This document shows, piece by piece, positions 9,176 through 22,244 of a stretch of 64,000 nt of DNA. Every line of letters starts with the position of its first letter. Positions within the stretch are counted from its first letter, which is position 1. The notes beneath the pieces are model-generated. The model saw nothing but the letters and a program-made list of their open reading frames with translations, did no database searches and had not been told where the DNA came from. Source of the DNA: an uncultured Pseudomonadales bacterium (GTDB taxonomy: Bacteria > Pseudomonadota > Gammaproteobacteria > Pseudomonadales > Azotimanducaceae); assembly GCA_958296025.1 (NCBI GenBank), contig OY282430.1, forward strand, positions 2,046,001 to 2,110,000, in the 5' to 3' direction. The position numbers and the translations under genes were made by a program.

Positions 9176-9670
9176 TCAGCGCGACATCTTCTCCTTGCGG
9201 CTGTCACGAACCATGCAGAAGATCCACAGCGCCGCCCCGCAGGTGAGCGCCGCATCCGCCAAGTTGAAGGCTGGAAAGTACCAAGCGCCGTAGTGGATCA
9301 GCACGAAATCCACCACATGGCCGGTGGCCAGCCGGTCCGCCATGTTGCCGAGGGCGCCGCCGAGGATGAGTGCGCAACCCCAACCTTGCAGCAGGCCGCC
9401 GACCTCCAAGCGGCGCAGTTCATAGACGATGAACGCACAGAAGCCGGCCCCCAAGGCCAAGAAGAACCAACGCTGCCAGCCGCCCAAGCCCGACATCAGG
9501 GAAAAGGCCGCGCCGTCGTTATGCCACAGCACCCAACTGAGGAAGGGCAGCACCTCGATGCGCTCGCCGAAGCCGATTGCGGCGCCGGCCAGCCACTTGC
9601 TGGCTTGGTCGCAAGCCACCACGACGGCGGCCACGCCCAACCAACCCCAATAGCTCAAGTTAGCCCGCAT
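9176..9670 (-). CDS. lspA: lipoprotein signal peptidase (signal peptidase II)
   Basis: Inner-membrane aspartyl protease that removes signal peptides from lipidated prolipoproteins. All family blocks are visible in order: CDQASKWLA, HNDGAAFS, GGALGNMADRL, then the two catalytic aspartates in HVVDFV and AFNLADAALT. Four hydrophobic spans and 164 residues are normal. It lies 74 bp downstream of ribF on the same strand. In Pseudomonas and Escherichia ileS lies between these two; here there is no room for it. Confidence 0.97.
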   Translation of the reverse strand: MRANLSYWGWLGVAAVVVACDQASKWLAGAAIGFGERIEVLPFLSWVLWHNDGAAFSLMSGLGGWQRWFFLALGAGFCAFIVYELRRLEVGGLLQGWGCALILGGALGNMADRLATGHVVDFVLIHYGAWYFPAFNLADAALTCGAALWIFCMVRDSRKEKMSR

Positions 9671-9744
9671 GGTTCAGCAAACCTTCCGCTCCCTGTGTTG
9701 CCCATTCCGCCGAGGCCAGTGCCGGCCACCCCAACCCCAGGCCG

Positions 9745-10686
9745 TCAGCGACCATGGGCGGCGTTCATCTTGAACCAAGCCCGGACCGCCTCCAAGTCGT
9801 AACCGATCTGCGCCCTGAGGGCGTCCAAGGACGCAAAGGCGTACTCGTCGCGGATCTTATGCCTGAAGGTCACCGTCAGCAGCCGGCCGTAGATGTCCTG
9901 GTCGAAGTCAAAGACATGCACCTCCAGCAAGGGCTCCTTACCGTCCACCGTGGGGCGTATGCCGACGTTGGCGACGCCCTGCCGCGGCTCGCCGAGGCCC
10001 TCATCCACGGTGACGGCGAACACACCCTCCAAGGCGGCGCGATAGCGCTGCAGGCGGATGTTGGCGGTGGGCGTGCCCAGCTGCCGGCCCAATTGCCGGC
10101 CATAGACCACTCGGCCCATGATGAAGTAAGGACGGCCGAGCAGTTGTTCCGCCAGCCGGAAGTTGCCCTCGGCCAAGGCTTGGCGCACTAGGCTGCTGGA
10201 CACCCGACCATGGTCGAAGGTGAGCGGGCCAAGGCGGCTGACCTTGTAGCCGAAGTGATCCCCGGCCTCCTTGAGCATGGCGTAGTCCCCCACCCTGCCC
10301 TTGCCGAAGCGGAAGTCGTCGCCAACCACCACGTAAACGGCGCCGAGCAGTCCGTGCAGGAAGTCATCCACCACCCACTGTGCCGGGATGTCGCTGGTGC
10401 GGGCATTGAACGGCAGGCAGATCACCCGGTCCAAGCCGTTGCGCCGCAGCAGGGTGATCTTTTCCCGAAACCGGGTCAGGCGGGCCGGCGCGGCCGCGTT
10501 GAAGAATTCCCGGGGGGTTGGCTCGAAGGTGATTGCGGTGCTCGGAGCGCCCAGTTCCTTGGCCTTGGCGCAAACATGGGCAAGCAGAACCTGATGGGCA
10601 TGGTGGACGCCGTCGAAGCTGCCGATGGTGATCACCCCGCCTCGGTGGCGGGGCCTTAAATTGTGCAGCCCGACAACGACTTCCAT
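9745..10686 (-). CDS. ribF: bifunctional riboflavin kinase / FAD synthetase
   Basis: Makes FMN from riboflavin and FAD from FMN. The N-terminal adenylyltransferase half has VITIGSFDGVHHAHQVLL and VVGDDFRFGKGRVGDY; the C-terminal kinase half has GRPYFIMGRVVYGRQLGRQLGTPTANI and the usual LEVHVFDFDQDIYG end. The 313-residue length is normal. A TATAAT box six bases before the ATG suggests a promoter for a nearly leaderless transcript. It lies 134 bp downstream of murJ on the same strand. Confidence 0.97.
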   Translation of the reverse strand: MEVVVGLHNLRPRHRGGVITIGSFDGVHHAHQVLLAHVCAKAKELGAPSTAITFEPTPREFFNAAAPARLTRFREKITLLRRNGLDRVICLPFNARTSDIPAQWVVDDFLHGLLGAVYVVVGDDFRFGKGRVGDYAMLKEAGDHFGYKVSRLGPLTFDHGRVSSSLVRQALAEGNFRLAEQLLGRPYFIMGRVVYGRQLGRQLGTPTANIRLQRYRAALEGVFAVTVDEGLGEPRQGVANVGIRPTVDGKEPLLEVHVFDFDQDIYGRLLTVTFRHKIRDEYAFASLDALRAQIGYDLEAVRAWFKMNAAHGR

Positions 10687-10692
10687 GCCCCG

Positions 10693-10698
10693 ATTATA
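10693..10698 (-). promoter_or_regulatory. TATAAT -10 box directly upstream of ribF
   Basis: On the minus strand TATAAT lies six bases before the ribF ATG, preceded by a weak -35 region. Transcription would start about at the initiation codon, so the ribF mRNA would have almost no leader. This leaves no room for an FMN riboswitch. Confidence 0.4.
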
Positions 10699-10820
10699 CG
10701 GTCAGGGCTTGTCAGCGCCATCCCGCCTCGCCTCCGTTCGCTGCGCTGCAGCGAAATAACGCCGGCTCGCCGAGTGCATAGCCACGCCCCGGTCATTGGC
10801 CGGAGTCCCATGACGCCCAT

Positions 10821-12368
10821 TTACGCTCGATGCTGAAGTTCCGCCGGGCGCAAGCCGCCAACCCACAGGCCGGCGAGGTAGATCAGCCCGCCAGTGAGCA
10901 CCAAACCGGCCAGCCAAGCGACCCGCGTCGACATCGATGCCGACAGCCAATAGGCGGCGTCGGGCGTCGCCGCCGCCAGCACGGCACCCATCAATCCGGC
11001 CGCGGCCAGCGCCCGCCAAAAGGTACGGGCCAACAAGGGCGTTGCCTGGTAATAGCCGGCACCGCCCACCCCCCGCCACAGCAGCCAGAAATGCACCCAG
11101 CCGGCCAAGGCCGTGGCCAAGGCCAGCCCGACATGGCCGAACCACCAGAACATCGACAGGTTGAGGACCAAGTTGGTGGCGATGGCGATCAGCGCAAACC
11201 GCAACGGCGTACGGGTGTTCTTGTGGGCGAAGAAGGCCGGCGCCAGCACCTTGACCAGAACAAGGGGCAAGGCGCCACAGGCGAAGGCGCGCAGGGCCAA
11301 GGCCACCATGGACGCATCCAACGCAGTCATTTCGCCGTGTAGGAAGATGGTCGCCACCAGGGGCAGCGCCAGCACGCCCAGCGCCACGGCCGCCGGCAGC
11401 CCCGCCAACAACCCCGAGCGCAAGCCCCAGTCCAACGCCTTGGCAAAGGCCGCGGCATCGCCCTGCCCGGCCAGCTTGGAGAGGTTGGGCAGCAGCACCG
11501 TGCCCAGCGCCACGGCAACCAAACCGATGGGCAACTCCAGCAGACGGTCCGCGTAGTAGAGCCAAGCGATGCTACCGGTGATGAGGGTGGAGGCCAGGAT
11601 GACGTCCACCAAGGCGTTCAGCTGCCCGGCGGAGGACGCCAGCACCGCCGGGATCAGCAATCGGCCCAACTCCCGGGCGCCTTCATGTCGAGTGCTTAGG
11701 CGCGGCCAAGTCAACAGCCCAAGCCGGCCAACGATCGGTGCCTGAAAGAGCAACTGCACGGCGCCGGCGGCCAATACCCCCCAAGCCAGGGCAAAGGTCA
11801 TGTGGCCGCCAGTGGCGGCGGCGAAAGCCATGGCCAGCATCAGGCTGACGTTCAGCAGCACCGGCGTGAAGGCCGGCGCGGCGTAGCGCCCGTGGGTGTT
11901 GAGGATGGCGCCGGCGAAGGCGGTCAGGGAGATGAAGCCGAGATAGGGGAAGGTGACCCGCAGCAATTCCGCAGTGAGCTCCAGTTTCGCCGGATAGCGC
12001 CAAAAACCCGGCGCAAAGGCTGTCGCCAGTGCCCCGGAGAACAGGACTCCGAGGGTGATGAACAGAATCAGCACACAGGAAAGGTTGCCGCCGACCACCG
12101 CGATAAAGCCCTTGAGTTCCACCGGCCCAAGCGCCTTGTAGCGGGCCAGCATGGGCACGAAGGCTTGGTTGAAGGCGCCTTCCGCAAACAGGCGGCGAAA
12201 AAAATTGGGGATGCGGAAGGCCACCAGAAAGGCATCGGCTGTGCCGGTGGCGCCCAAAAAGTGGGAGAGCATCAGGTCCCGGGCGAAGCCGGAGAGGCGA
12301 GAAAGCAGCGTCATGCTGCTGACCACGGCACCTTGGGCCGCCACGGAGGCGCTTTTATCGCTTGACAT
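10821..12368 (-). CDS. murJ: lipid II flippase MurJ (MviN)
   Basis: Flips the peptidoglycan precursor lipid II across the inner membrane. The start MSSDKSASVAAQGAVVSSMTLLSRLSGFARDLMLSHFLGAT is the hallmark MurJ N terminus, followed by IPNFFRRLFAEGAFNQAFVP. About 14 hydrophobic segments follow and the 515-residue length is normal. It is divergent from rpsT with 59 bp between the start codons, the usual gammaproteobacterial arrangement. Confidence 0.97.
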   Translation of the reverse strand: MSSDKSASVAAQGAVVSSMTLLSRLSGFARDLMLSHFLGATGTADAFLVAFRIPNFFRRLFAEGAFNQAFVPMLARYKALGPVELKGFIAVVGGNLSCVLILFITLGVLFSGALATAFAPGFWRYPAKLELTAELLRVTFPYLGFISLTAFAGAILNTHGRYAAPAFTPVLLNVSLMLAMAFAAATGGHMTFALAWGVLAAGAVQLLFQAPIVGRLGLLTWPRLSTRHEGARELGRLLIPAVLASSAGQLNALVDVILASTLITGSIAWLYYADRLLELPIGLVAVALGTVLLPNLSKLAGQGDAAAFAKALDWGLRSGLLAGLPAAVALGVLALPLVATIFLHGEMTALDASMVALALRAFACGALPLVLVKVLAPAFFAHKNTRTPLRFALIAIATNLVLNLSMFWWFGHVGLALATALAGWVHFWLLWRGVGGAGYYQATPLLARTFWRALAAAGLMGAVLAAATPDAAYWLSASMSTRVAWLAGLVLTGGLIYLAGLWVGGLRPAELQHRA

Positions 12369-12427
12369 GGACCATCCTCGGCAGCATATTACCGCGCCTT
12401 CGCAGTGCGGGGCTTAGAGGAACGCCA

Positions 12428-12700
12428 TTGGCCAACAACCCACAATCACGCAAACGCGCCCGCCAGGCAGAGACCCGGCGGCGGCATAACGCCAGCCTGA
12501 AGTCCAAGGTGCGCACCTACATCAAGAAGGTTCAGGCCGCCACCCGCAGCCGTGACGCGCAGGCCGCCGAGGAAGCCTTGCAGCAGGCCATTCCCGTCAT
12601 CGATCGCAGCGCGACCAAGGGCATCCTGCACAAGAACAAGGCGGCGCGGCACAAATCCCGCTTAAGCGCCGGCATCCGGGCCATGCAAGCCGAACCCTGA
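12428..12700 (+). CDS. rpsT: 30S ribosomal protein S20 (TTG start)
   Basis: Small-subunit ribosomal protein that binds 16S rRNA. The sequence (M)ANNPQSRKRARQAETRRRHN, then SLKSKVRTYIKKV and KGILHKNKAARHKSRLS, is diagnostic. The start is TTG at 12428 with AGAGGA just upstream; the frame is open further back to an ATG at 12362, but S20 homologues begin at this point. A UUG start is also used by E. coli rpsT, where it is part of autogenous control. The product is 90 residues, and the gene is convergent with proB. Confidence 0.95.
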   Translation: MANNPQSRKRARQAETRRRHNASLKSKVRTYIKKVQAATRSRDAQAAEEALQQAIPVIDRSATKGILHKNKAARHKSRLSAGIRAMQAEP

Positions 12701-12848
12701 GCCCTGGCGCGGTGCGCTAGTGTCCTACCTTGCGTCGGCGGTCAGCGCCAAACTCGACTTCCGGCAGCGGCAAAGGTCTCGTTGCAGCCGGCAACGAAAC
12801 AGGGCCTTTGGCGCGTCGCCAGCCGTGCCCGCAGCCAGACGTCCCCGG

Positions 12849-15157
<2,309 letters not shown>

Positions 15158-15418
15158 TCAGCCCTCGGTGACGACGGCGACGTACTTGCGCCTTTGCTTG
15201 CCCTTCTGCTGAAACTGCACACGCCCGTCGGCGGTGGCGAACAGGGTGTAGTCCCGCCCGCAGCCGACGTTCTGCCCGGCATGAAAGCGGCTGCCCCGCT
15301 GCCGCACGATGATGTTGCCGGCGCGCACCACTTGGCCGCCGAACTTCTTCACGCCCAAACGCTTGGATTGCGAGTCCCGCCCGTTGCGGGTGCTGCCCCC
15401 CGCCTTCTTGTGCGCCAT
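15158..15418 (-). CDS. rpmA: 50S ribosomal protein L27
   Basis: Large-subunit protein near the peptidyl-transferase centre. The N terminus [20 protein letters not shown] and the blocks [11 protein letters not shown] and GNIIVRQRG are diagnostic. Its 86 residues are normal. There is no N-terminal extension of the type cleaved in Firmicutes, in line with a proteobacterium. It follows rplU by 48 bp. Confidence 0.98.
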   Translation of the reverse strand: MAHKKAGGSTRNGRDSQSKRLGVKKFGGQVVRAGNIIVRQRGSRFHAGQNVGCGRDYTLFATADGRVQFQQKGKQRRKYVAVVTEG

Positions 15419-15466
15419 GAAACCGTCTCCGCTGTCTGATTCGCCAAAGCTGGCGCCGAGTGGCGC

Positions 15467-15781
15467 TCAAGCCGCCCCAATGCCCGTGACGCGGACTTCC
15501 GTGCGCCACTGACGATGCCCCTGACGACGTAGGTAGCCCTTGCGCCGCTTGAACTTGATGACCCGTATCTTCCTGTCCCGAACGTGGTTCACCACTTCCG
15601 CCTTGACCCGACCGCCCTCCACCAAGGGTTGGCCGATGCGAACACCGCCATCGTCGCCGATCAGCAGCACCTGCTCGAACACCACCTCATCGCCCGGCGC
15701 GGCCTTAAGCCGCTCCAGCTTAAGTGTTTCGCCCTCCGTGACGCGGTGCTGCTTGCCGCCGCTAACAAAAACCGCAAACAT
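15467..15781 (-). CDS. rplU: 50S ribosomal protein L21
   Basis: Large-subunit protein binding 23S rRNA. MFAVFVSGGKQHRVTEGE and the C-terminal KFKRRKGYLRRQGHRQ match the family, 104 residues. It is first in the rplU-rpmA-obgE-proB unit and divergent from ispB, with AGCAGGAA as ribosome site. Confidence 0.98.
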   Translation of the reverse strand: MFAVFVSGGKQHRVTEGETLKLERLKAAPGDEVVFEQVLLIGDDGGVRIGQPLVEGGRVKAEVVNHVRDRKIRVIKFKRRKGYLRRQGHRQWRTEVRVTGIGAA

Positions 15782-15879
15782 TTTCCTGCTCCGCTCATGC
15801 CGAGTGCATGGTTAGAATAGGCCGACTGGAACCGGCCGCGAAAGGCCGCGTATTCTAGAGGCCAAAACCAGGAAATACA
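15782..15879. promoter_or_regulatory. divergent rplU / ispB promoter region
   Basis: The 98 bp between the two start codons hold two TATTCT boxes facing opposite ways: one on the plus strand at 15851-15856 toward ispB and one on the minus strand at 15814-15819 toward rplU. For the latter TTCGCG lies 17 bp upstream. The assignments are by eye and only moderately secure. Confidence 0.4.
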
Positions 15880-16959
15880 ATGAGGCATGCCGCAGGGCAG
15901 CAGATGCCGCTGCCCACCTCGCCACCCTCCTCCTTGGAGGCCCCCGCCGCCGAAGAGGAACGGGCGGCGCCCTCGGTCAGGACGAAGACCGATCCGCTGA
16001 AGTCCATCCTAGCGCTCATTGAAGACGACTTCGCCGCGGTCAACAACCTAATCGCCGGGCAATTGAAGTCCCGCGTGGAGCTGGTCGAGGAGATCGGCCG
16101 CTACATCATCGGGGCCGGCGGCAAGCGGCTGCGCCCGGCGCTGGTGCTGTTCGCCGCCCGTTGCTGCAACTACCGCGGCGACCGCCACGTTGTCCTAGCC
16201 GCCATCATCGAGTACCTGCACACCGCCACCCTGCTGCATGACGACGTGGTGGACGGCTCCAAACTGCGCCGCAGCCGGGTCACCGCCAACCATCTTTGGG
16301 GCAACGCTCCCTCGGTGCTGGTGGGGGACTTTCTTTATTCCCGCTCCTTCCAACTGATGATCGAACTCGGCAACCCAGAGGTTCTGGCCATCCTGGCGGA
16401 CGCCACCAACCTGATCGCCCAAGGCGAAGTCATGCAGTTTTCGGACATTGGCAACCTGAACATCAACGAAAGCCGCTACCTGGAGGTGATCCGCTGCAAG
16501 ACGGCGTTGCTCTTCCAAGCCGCCGCCCACACCGGCGCCGTGCTGGCCGGAGGCGGCGCCGACCAAGTGCAGGCGTTGCAGACCTTTGGCTTGGAGTTCG
16601 GTCTGGCCTATCAGCTGGTCGATGACTGGCTGGACTATGCCGGCAACTCCGCCGCCATGGGCAAGAACGTCGGCGACGACCTAGCGGAGGGCAAGCTGAC
16701 CCTGCCGTTGATCTTCACCCTGGCCAACGGCGCCCCCGCCCAAGCCGACCTGGTGCGCGAAAGCCTCATCACCCGCTCCACCGCCAAGCTGGACAAGGTG
16801 CGCAAGGCGGTCCATGCCAGCGGCGCCATGGACTACACCCGCAACGCCGCCCTGCGCCACAGCCGCCAAGCCTTGGCCTGCTTGCAGACCCTGCCGGCCA
16901 ACGCCTACCGGGATGCCCTGCACCGCCTGACCGAGTTCGCCCAGGCGCGCATGGCCTGA
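15880..16959 (+). CDS. ispB: polyprenyl (octaprenyl) diphosphate synthase
   Basis: Builds the isoprenoid side chain of ubiquinone from IPP and an allylic diphosphate. Core motifs: GAGGKRLRPALVL, first aspartate-rich LLHDDVVDGSKLRR, then GDFLYSRSFQLM, and second aspartate-rich LVDDWLDY. At 359 residues it is about 35 longer than E. coli IspB; the extra part is a low-complexity N terminus (PTSPPSSLEAPAAEEERAAP), so a start at ATG 15904 or later is possible. Its place opposite rplU is conserved. A Coq4 homologue lies about 6 kb away. Confidence 0.95.
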   Translation: MRHAAGQQMPLPTSPPSSLEAPAAEEERAAPSVRTKTDPLKSILALIEDDFAAVNNLIAGQLKSRVELVEEIGRYIIGAGGKRLRPALVLFAARCCNYRGDRHVVLAAIIEYLHTATLLHDDVVDGSKLRRSRVTANHLWGNAPSVLVGDFLYSRSFQLMIELGNPEVLAILADATNLIAQGEVMQFSDIGNLNINESRYLEVIRCKTALLFQAAAHTGAVLAGGGADQVQALQTFGLEFGLAYQLVDDWLDYAGNSAAMGKNVGDDLAEGKLTLPLIFTLANGAPAQADLVRESLITRSTAKLDKVRKAVHASGAMDYTRNAALRHSRQALACLQTLPANAYRDALHRLTEFAQARMA

Positions 16960-17067
16960 GGCGCATCGCCAAGCCTGTTGGCGGCGTTCTGGTGGAACCA
17001 ATGGGGCCTGTTTTTCAGCCAAAGACGTTGAGCCCGCTAGGACCTCGGCATGGCGGCAAGAGGGAAT

Positions 17068-17144
17068 TGGTCGGAGTGAGAGGATTTGAACCTCCGGCCC
17101 CTACGTCCCGAACGTAGTGCTCTACCAAGCTGAGCTACACTCCG
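17068..17144 (-). tRNA. tRNA-Pro (anticodon CGG)
   Basis: The minus-strand cloverleaf is complete: acceptor CGGAGTG pairs with CACTCCG, D arm TAGCTCAGCTTGGTAGAGC, anticodon stem CTACG/CGTAG around loop TTCGGGA (anticodon CGG), T loop GGTTCAAATCC. The discriminator A and an encoded CCA end make it 77 nt. It reads proline CCG codons, which should be frequent at this GC content. It lies after ispB on the opposite strand. Confidence 0.97.
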
Positions 17145-17261
17145 AACCGGCTGGCGGACGGCATTGTAAGGGGGCGCAACCGCCGCCACAACCCGAATAA
17201 GATGGGCGCCGCGCGATGTGCTAGGGTAGGCGCTTGCGCGGACAAGGGTTGGAATCGATCG

Positions 17262-18617
17262 ATGCGCGATCAGGAATTCGCCATTCGCGGCGACATCGTT
17301 ACCCCGACGGGGGTGCTGAAGGACGGCTTGGTGATCGTTTCCGGGGAGCGCATCGCCGCCATCCAAGATGGGTCTGCCGGCTATGGCGGCAAGCTGTTTG
17401 ACGCCGGCAACCAATGGGTGCTGCCCGGCATCCTGGACGGCCAGGTGCATACCGGCAGCCAAGCCGATCGGGAGGGCATCGGGCTAGCCAGCCGGGCGGC
17501 GGCGGCCGGCGGCGTGACCACCATGGTCGATATGCCCTACGACGACCCGCAGCCCGTGATCAGCCGGGCTTTGTTTGAAGAGAAGGTGGCGGTTGTTGAA
17601 CGGGACGCCTGCGTCGATGTCGCCCTGTACGCCACGATCGCCAAGACCGGCGGCATGGATGAAATCCTGCCCATGATCGAGGCCGGCGCCTGCGCCTTCA
17701 AGGTGTCCACCTACGAGACCAGCCCCACCCGCTTCGCCCGCATCGCCCCCTACGACATGCTGCAGGCCTTCCGCATCATCGCGCCCACCGGCCTCGCCTG
17801 CGGCGTCCACAACGAAAACCAAGAGGTGATCGACCACGAGATCGACTTGGCCAACGCCGCCGGACGCAACTCCTACAAGACCTACGGTGAAACCCGTCCG
17901 CCCATTTCGGAGACGCTGGCCATCAACGAGGTCTATGAACTCGGCGTGTCCAGCGGCTGCCGCGCCCATGTGGTGCATTGCTCCCTGGACCGCGGCTTCG
18001 AGATCTGCGAATCCTTCAAAGCCTTGGGCTACCAAGCCAGCATCGAGACCTGCGTGCAGTATTTGTTCTTCTCCGAGGAGGACATGGCGGAACTCGGCGC
18101 CAAGATCAAGCAGGGGCCGCCCATACGCCCCCTGCCGGAGCGGGAGCGGCTTTGGCGACGGGTGGCGAAGGGCCATGTGGACTTCGTCTCCTCCGACCAT
18201 GTGGCCTGGAGCATCGATCGCAAGTCGAAGAACGAGTTTTTGACCAACGCCTCCGGGATGCCGGGCCTGCAGACCTTGCTGCCGGCCTTCCACAAGGGCT
18301 GCGTCGAACGGCGCTTGGGCATTGAGGTGGTGGCCAAGCTGCTGGCCGAAAACGTCGCCCGGCATTTTTGCCTCCATCCTAGGAAGGGCGTCATCGCCGT
18401 GGGCAGCGACGCGGACTTCGCCATCCTGAAGCCCGAACCCGCCATTTACGACGAAGGGCGCTCCGAAGGAGCAACGGAGTGGAGCCCCTACCATGGCCGG
18501 CAGATGGCCGGTCAGGTCACCGCCACCTTCGTGCGCGGGCGTCAGGTATGGGACGGTGAAAGCGTCCTGGTGGAGGATGGCTTCGGCCAATTCGTCCGCC
18601 CGGTGGCGCCTCCCTAA
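17262..18617 (+). CDS. cyclic amidohydrolase (dihydroorotase/allantoinase/hydantoinase-like)
   Basis: Metal-dependent hydrolase that would open a cyclic amide such as a hydantoin, dihydropyrimidine or allantoin. Start MRDQEFAIRGDIVTPTG at 17262; the frame is open to 17202 but the beta-sandwich begins here. Active-site landmarks: LPGILDGQVHTG (metal site, Gln in place of the first His), EGIGLASRAAAAGGVTTMVDMP, ACAFKVSTYET (candidate carboxylated Lys), GVHNENQEV, HVVHCS and FVSSDHVAW (catalytic Asp). The length of 451 residues fits. An SDR follows after 82 bp and may be co-transcribed. The exact substrate cannot be told. Confidence 0.85.
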   Translation: MRDQEFAIRGDIVTPTGVLKDGLVIVSGERIAAIQDGSAGYGGKLFDAGNQWVLPGILDGQVHTGSQADREGIGLASRAAAAGGVTTMVDMPYDDPQPVISRALFEEKVAVVERDACVDVALYATIAKTGGMDEILPMIEAGACAFKVSTYETSPTRFARIAPYDMLQAFRIIAPTGLACGVHNENQEVIDHEIDLANAAGRNSYKTYGETRPPISETLAINEVYELGVSSGCRAHVVHCSLDRGFEICESFKALGYQASIETCVQYLFFSEEDMAELGAKIKQGPPIRPLPERERLWRRVAKGHVDFVSSDHVAWSIDRKSKNEFLTNASGMPGLQTLLPAFHKGCVERRLGIEVVAKLLAENVARHFCLHPRKGVIAVGSDADFAILKPEPAIYDEGRSEGATEWSPYHGRQMAGQVTATFVRGRQVWDGESVLVEDGFGQFVRPVAPP

Positions 18618-18699
18618 TGTCCTGTCCGGCAAGCTGCCATGAACGCCCTGCCGGTGGACCCCAGGGGCGCCGCAAGCGCGGCGGGAAATTGCTTCGGAC

Positions 18700-19470
18700 A
18701 TGAACCTATTTGACGTCGCTGGCAAGCACATCGTCGTCACCGGCTCCTCCTCGGGCCTCGGTCATCACTTCGCCGGGATGTTGGCCAACGCCGGGGCGCA
18801 GCTGTCCTTGGGCGCCCGGCGGCTGCAGCGGATTGAGCAGCGGGTGGCGGAAATCCAGGCCGCCGGCGGCAGCGCCTTCGGATCACCCTTGGACGTCACC
18901 GAGGCGGCCAGCATCCAAGACTTTCTGCAGGCGGCGGAGGCGGCCTTCGGGCCCATCGACGTGCTCATCAACAACGCCGGGGTCGAAGCCGGGGCCAAGA
19001 CCTACGCGATGATCGACGAAGCGGATTGGGACTATGTGCTGAACACCAACTTGAAGGGTGCCTGGCTGGCCGCCAAGCTCTACACCGACCGGGTGCTGCG
19101 CAACGGTCAGGCCGCCGGCAACATCATCAACATCTCCTCCATCACCGACCGACGCACCATCAAAGGCCAATTCCCCTACGCCGTCTCCAAGGCGGCGCTT
19201 AGCCGCATGACTGAGGTGATGGCCTTAGAGGCCGCCAAGCACAACATCCGCGTCAATGCCTTAGCGCCCGGCTACGTCCTCACCGACGTCAGCCGCCTGC
19301 TGCTGGAAGGCGAACATTCGGCCCAGTTCGTCAAGGGCATTCCCATGCGCCGCTACGGGGCGTTTGCGGATCTGGACGGCCCGCTGCTGCTCTTGGCCTC
19401 CAACGCCTCTTCCTACATGACCGGCGCCATCCTGGTGGTGGACGGCGGCCATGCCTGCGCCTCCCTGTGA
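18700..19470 (+). CDS. short-chain dehydrogenase/reductase
   Basis: Classical NAD(P)-dependent SDR of 256 residues. The cofactor motif TGSSSGLG is at residues 14-21, then NNAG, the catalytic Ser in INISSIT and YAVSK with the Tyr/Lys pair. The C-terminal VNALAPGYVLTDVSR and SYMTGAILVVDGGHA blocks are typical. It lies between the amidohydrolase and acetoacetyl-CoA synthetase, all on one strand. A 3-hydroxybutyrate dehydrogenase role would fit the synthetase neighbour, but nothing in the sequence proves it. Confidence 0.88.
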   Translation: MNLFDVAGKHIVVTGSSSGLGHHFAGMLANAGAQLSLGARRLQRIEQRVAEIQAAGGSAFGSPLDVTEAASIQDFLQAAEAAFGPIDVLINNAGVEAGAKTYAMIDEADWDYVLNTNLKGAWLAAKLYTDRVLRNGQAAGNIINISSITDRRTIKGQFPYAVSKAALSRMTEVMALEAAKHNIRVNALAPGYVLTDVSRLLLEGEHSAQFVKGIPMRRYGAFADLDGPLLLLASNASSYMTGAILVVDGGHACASL

Positions 19471-19507
19471 GGGCGGTGCCAGGAAGCTGAGGGCGGGGGC
19501 GCTGTCC

Positions 19508-21433
<1,926 letters not shown>

Positions 21434-21896
21434 ACCGCAAGACCATAGCCAACCTTAGCCCACCCGCTCTTCTATCGAGGATACGGGGACAGGATCGTGT
21501 AGAGGGGGGCTTGAATGCACAAACAAGACTTGGATTTCCGGCTCTTTGCGCCGCCATCGCGCTGATATCCTTGATTTCAGCACACCCCAGAGCCGAGAGA
21601 CATTGAATGGACCAGATGACCGGCTGATGGCAGGCAATGGTCAAATGTCGCGACCTATGGAGTGTTAAGCTCTTCCTAGGTACACTCTTGATCATGGAAG
21701 AATGGCATGGGAAAAATGGCGTAAATGAACCGACTGCGCGGTCCCGTCACCCTCTCGCTGACCTAGCCCGGACATTGCAACCAGCCGATTTATCCCTATG
21801 AAATTTCTTTTATTTCAACAAGTTGACCTAGAGTTTCGGGAAACCCTCCAGGTGCAAACTGGGGGCTAGGACCATTGCCTCATTAGGAGAAGTTCG
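21434..21896. other. non-coding stretch after aacS
   Basis: About 460 bp with lower GC than the surroundings (for example AAATTTCTTTTATTTCAACA near 21799). Open frames on both strands show no motif I recognise, no transposase fragments and no clear inverted repeats. It may be a decayed gene or regulatory spacer. Confidence 0.5.
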
Positions 21897-22142
21897 GTGT
21901 ATTACGCCATTATTTCGGTCGGGGATGAGCGGGGCGAGGGCCTTGGCGCCGAGGCTGGCCAAGGTGTCGGGCCTTGGGGCATTCCCGAACCCCAAGTGCC
22001 GGCGGATGAGCTCGGGCAAGTGCTGAAGCGGTACAAGAACAGGCTGATTATGGTGGTTGATGCCGAAGAGGCCGCGGACATCGTCGGGCGGCTCAATCAA
22101 GGAGGCGGCCGGGCGGCAGGCCCAGGCCCCGACACCGCGTAG
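21897..22142 (+). CDS. small hypothetical protein (uncertain)
   Basis: Possible 81-residue protein. The start GTG at 21897 is preceded by AGGAG seven bases upstream, a good ribosome site, which is the main support. The product begins MYYAIISVGDERGEG and contains a plausible helix LGQVLKRYKNRLIMVVDAEEAADIVGRL, ending in a low-complexity Gly/Pro tail. I recognise no family. A longer minus-strand frame (21828-22355) covers the same bases and has no supporting start signal, so neither can be excluded as chance. Confidence 0.35.
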   Translation: MYYAIISVGDERGEGLGAEAGQGVGPWGIPEPQVPADELGQVLKRYKNRLIMVVDAEEAADIVGRLNQGGGRAAGPGPDTA

Positions 22143-22244
22143 GCGGCGGCTGCGGCGCGGCCCGAAAGTCAAAAGCCAAGGGATCCATACTGACCCACTA
22201 GGGTCGCAGCCGGAGACGGTGACTAACCCATTCCCATTGCGCGT

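Noticed and set aside
10687-10820. FMN riboswitch upstream of ribF
   Set aside because: The murJ-ribF gap is short, lacks the RFN element pattern, and the -10 box next to the start leaves no leader.
17484-18740. 418-codon minus-strand frame opposite the amidohydrolase
   Set aside because: Shadow frame: composition is Gly/His/Val-rich without motifs, while the plus strand encodes a complete enzyme.
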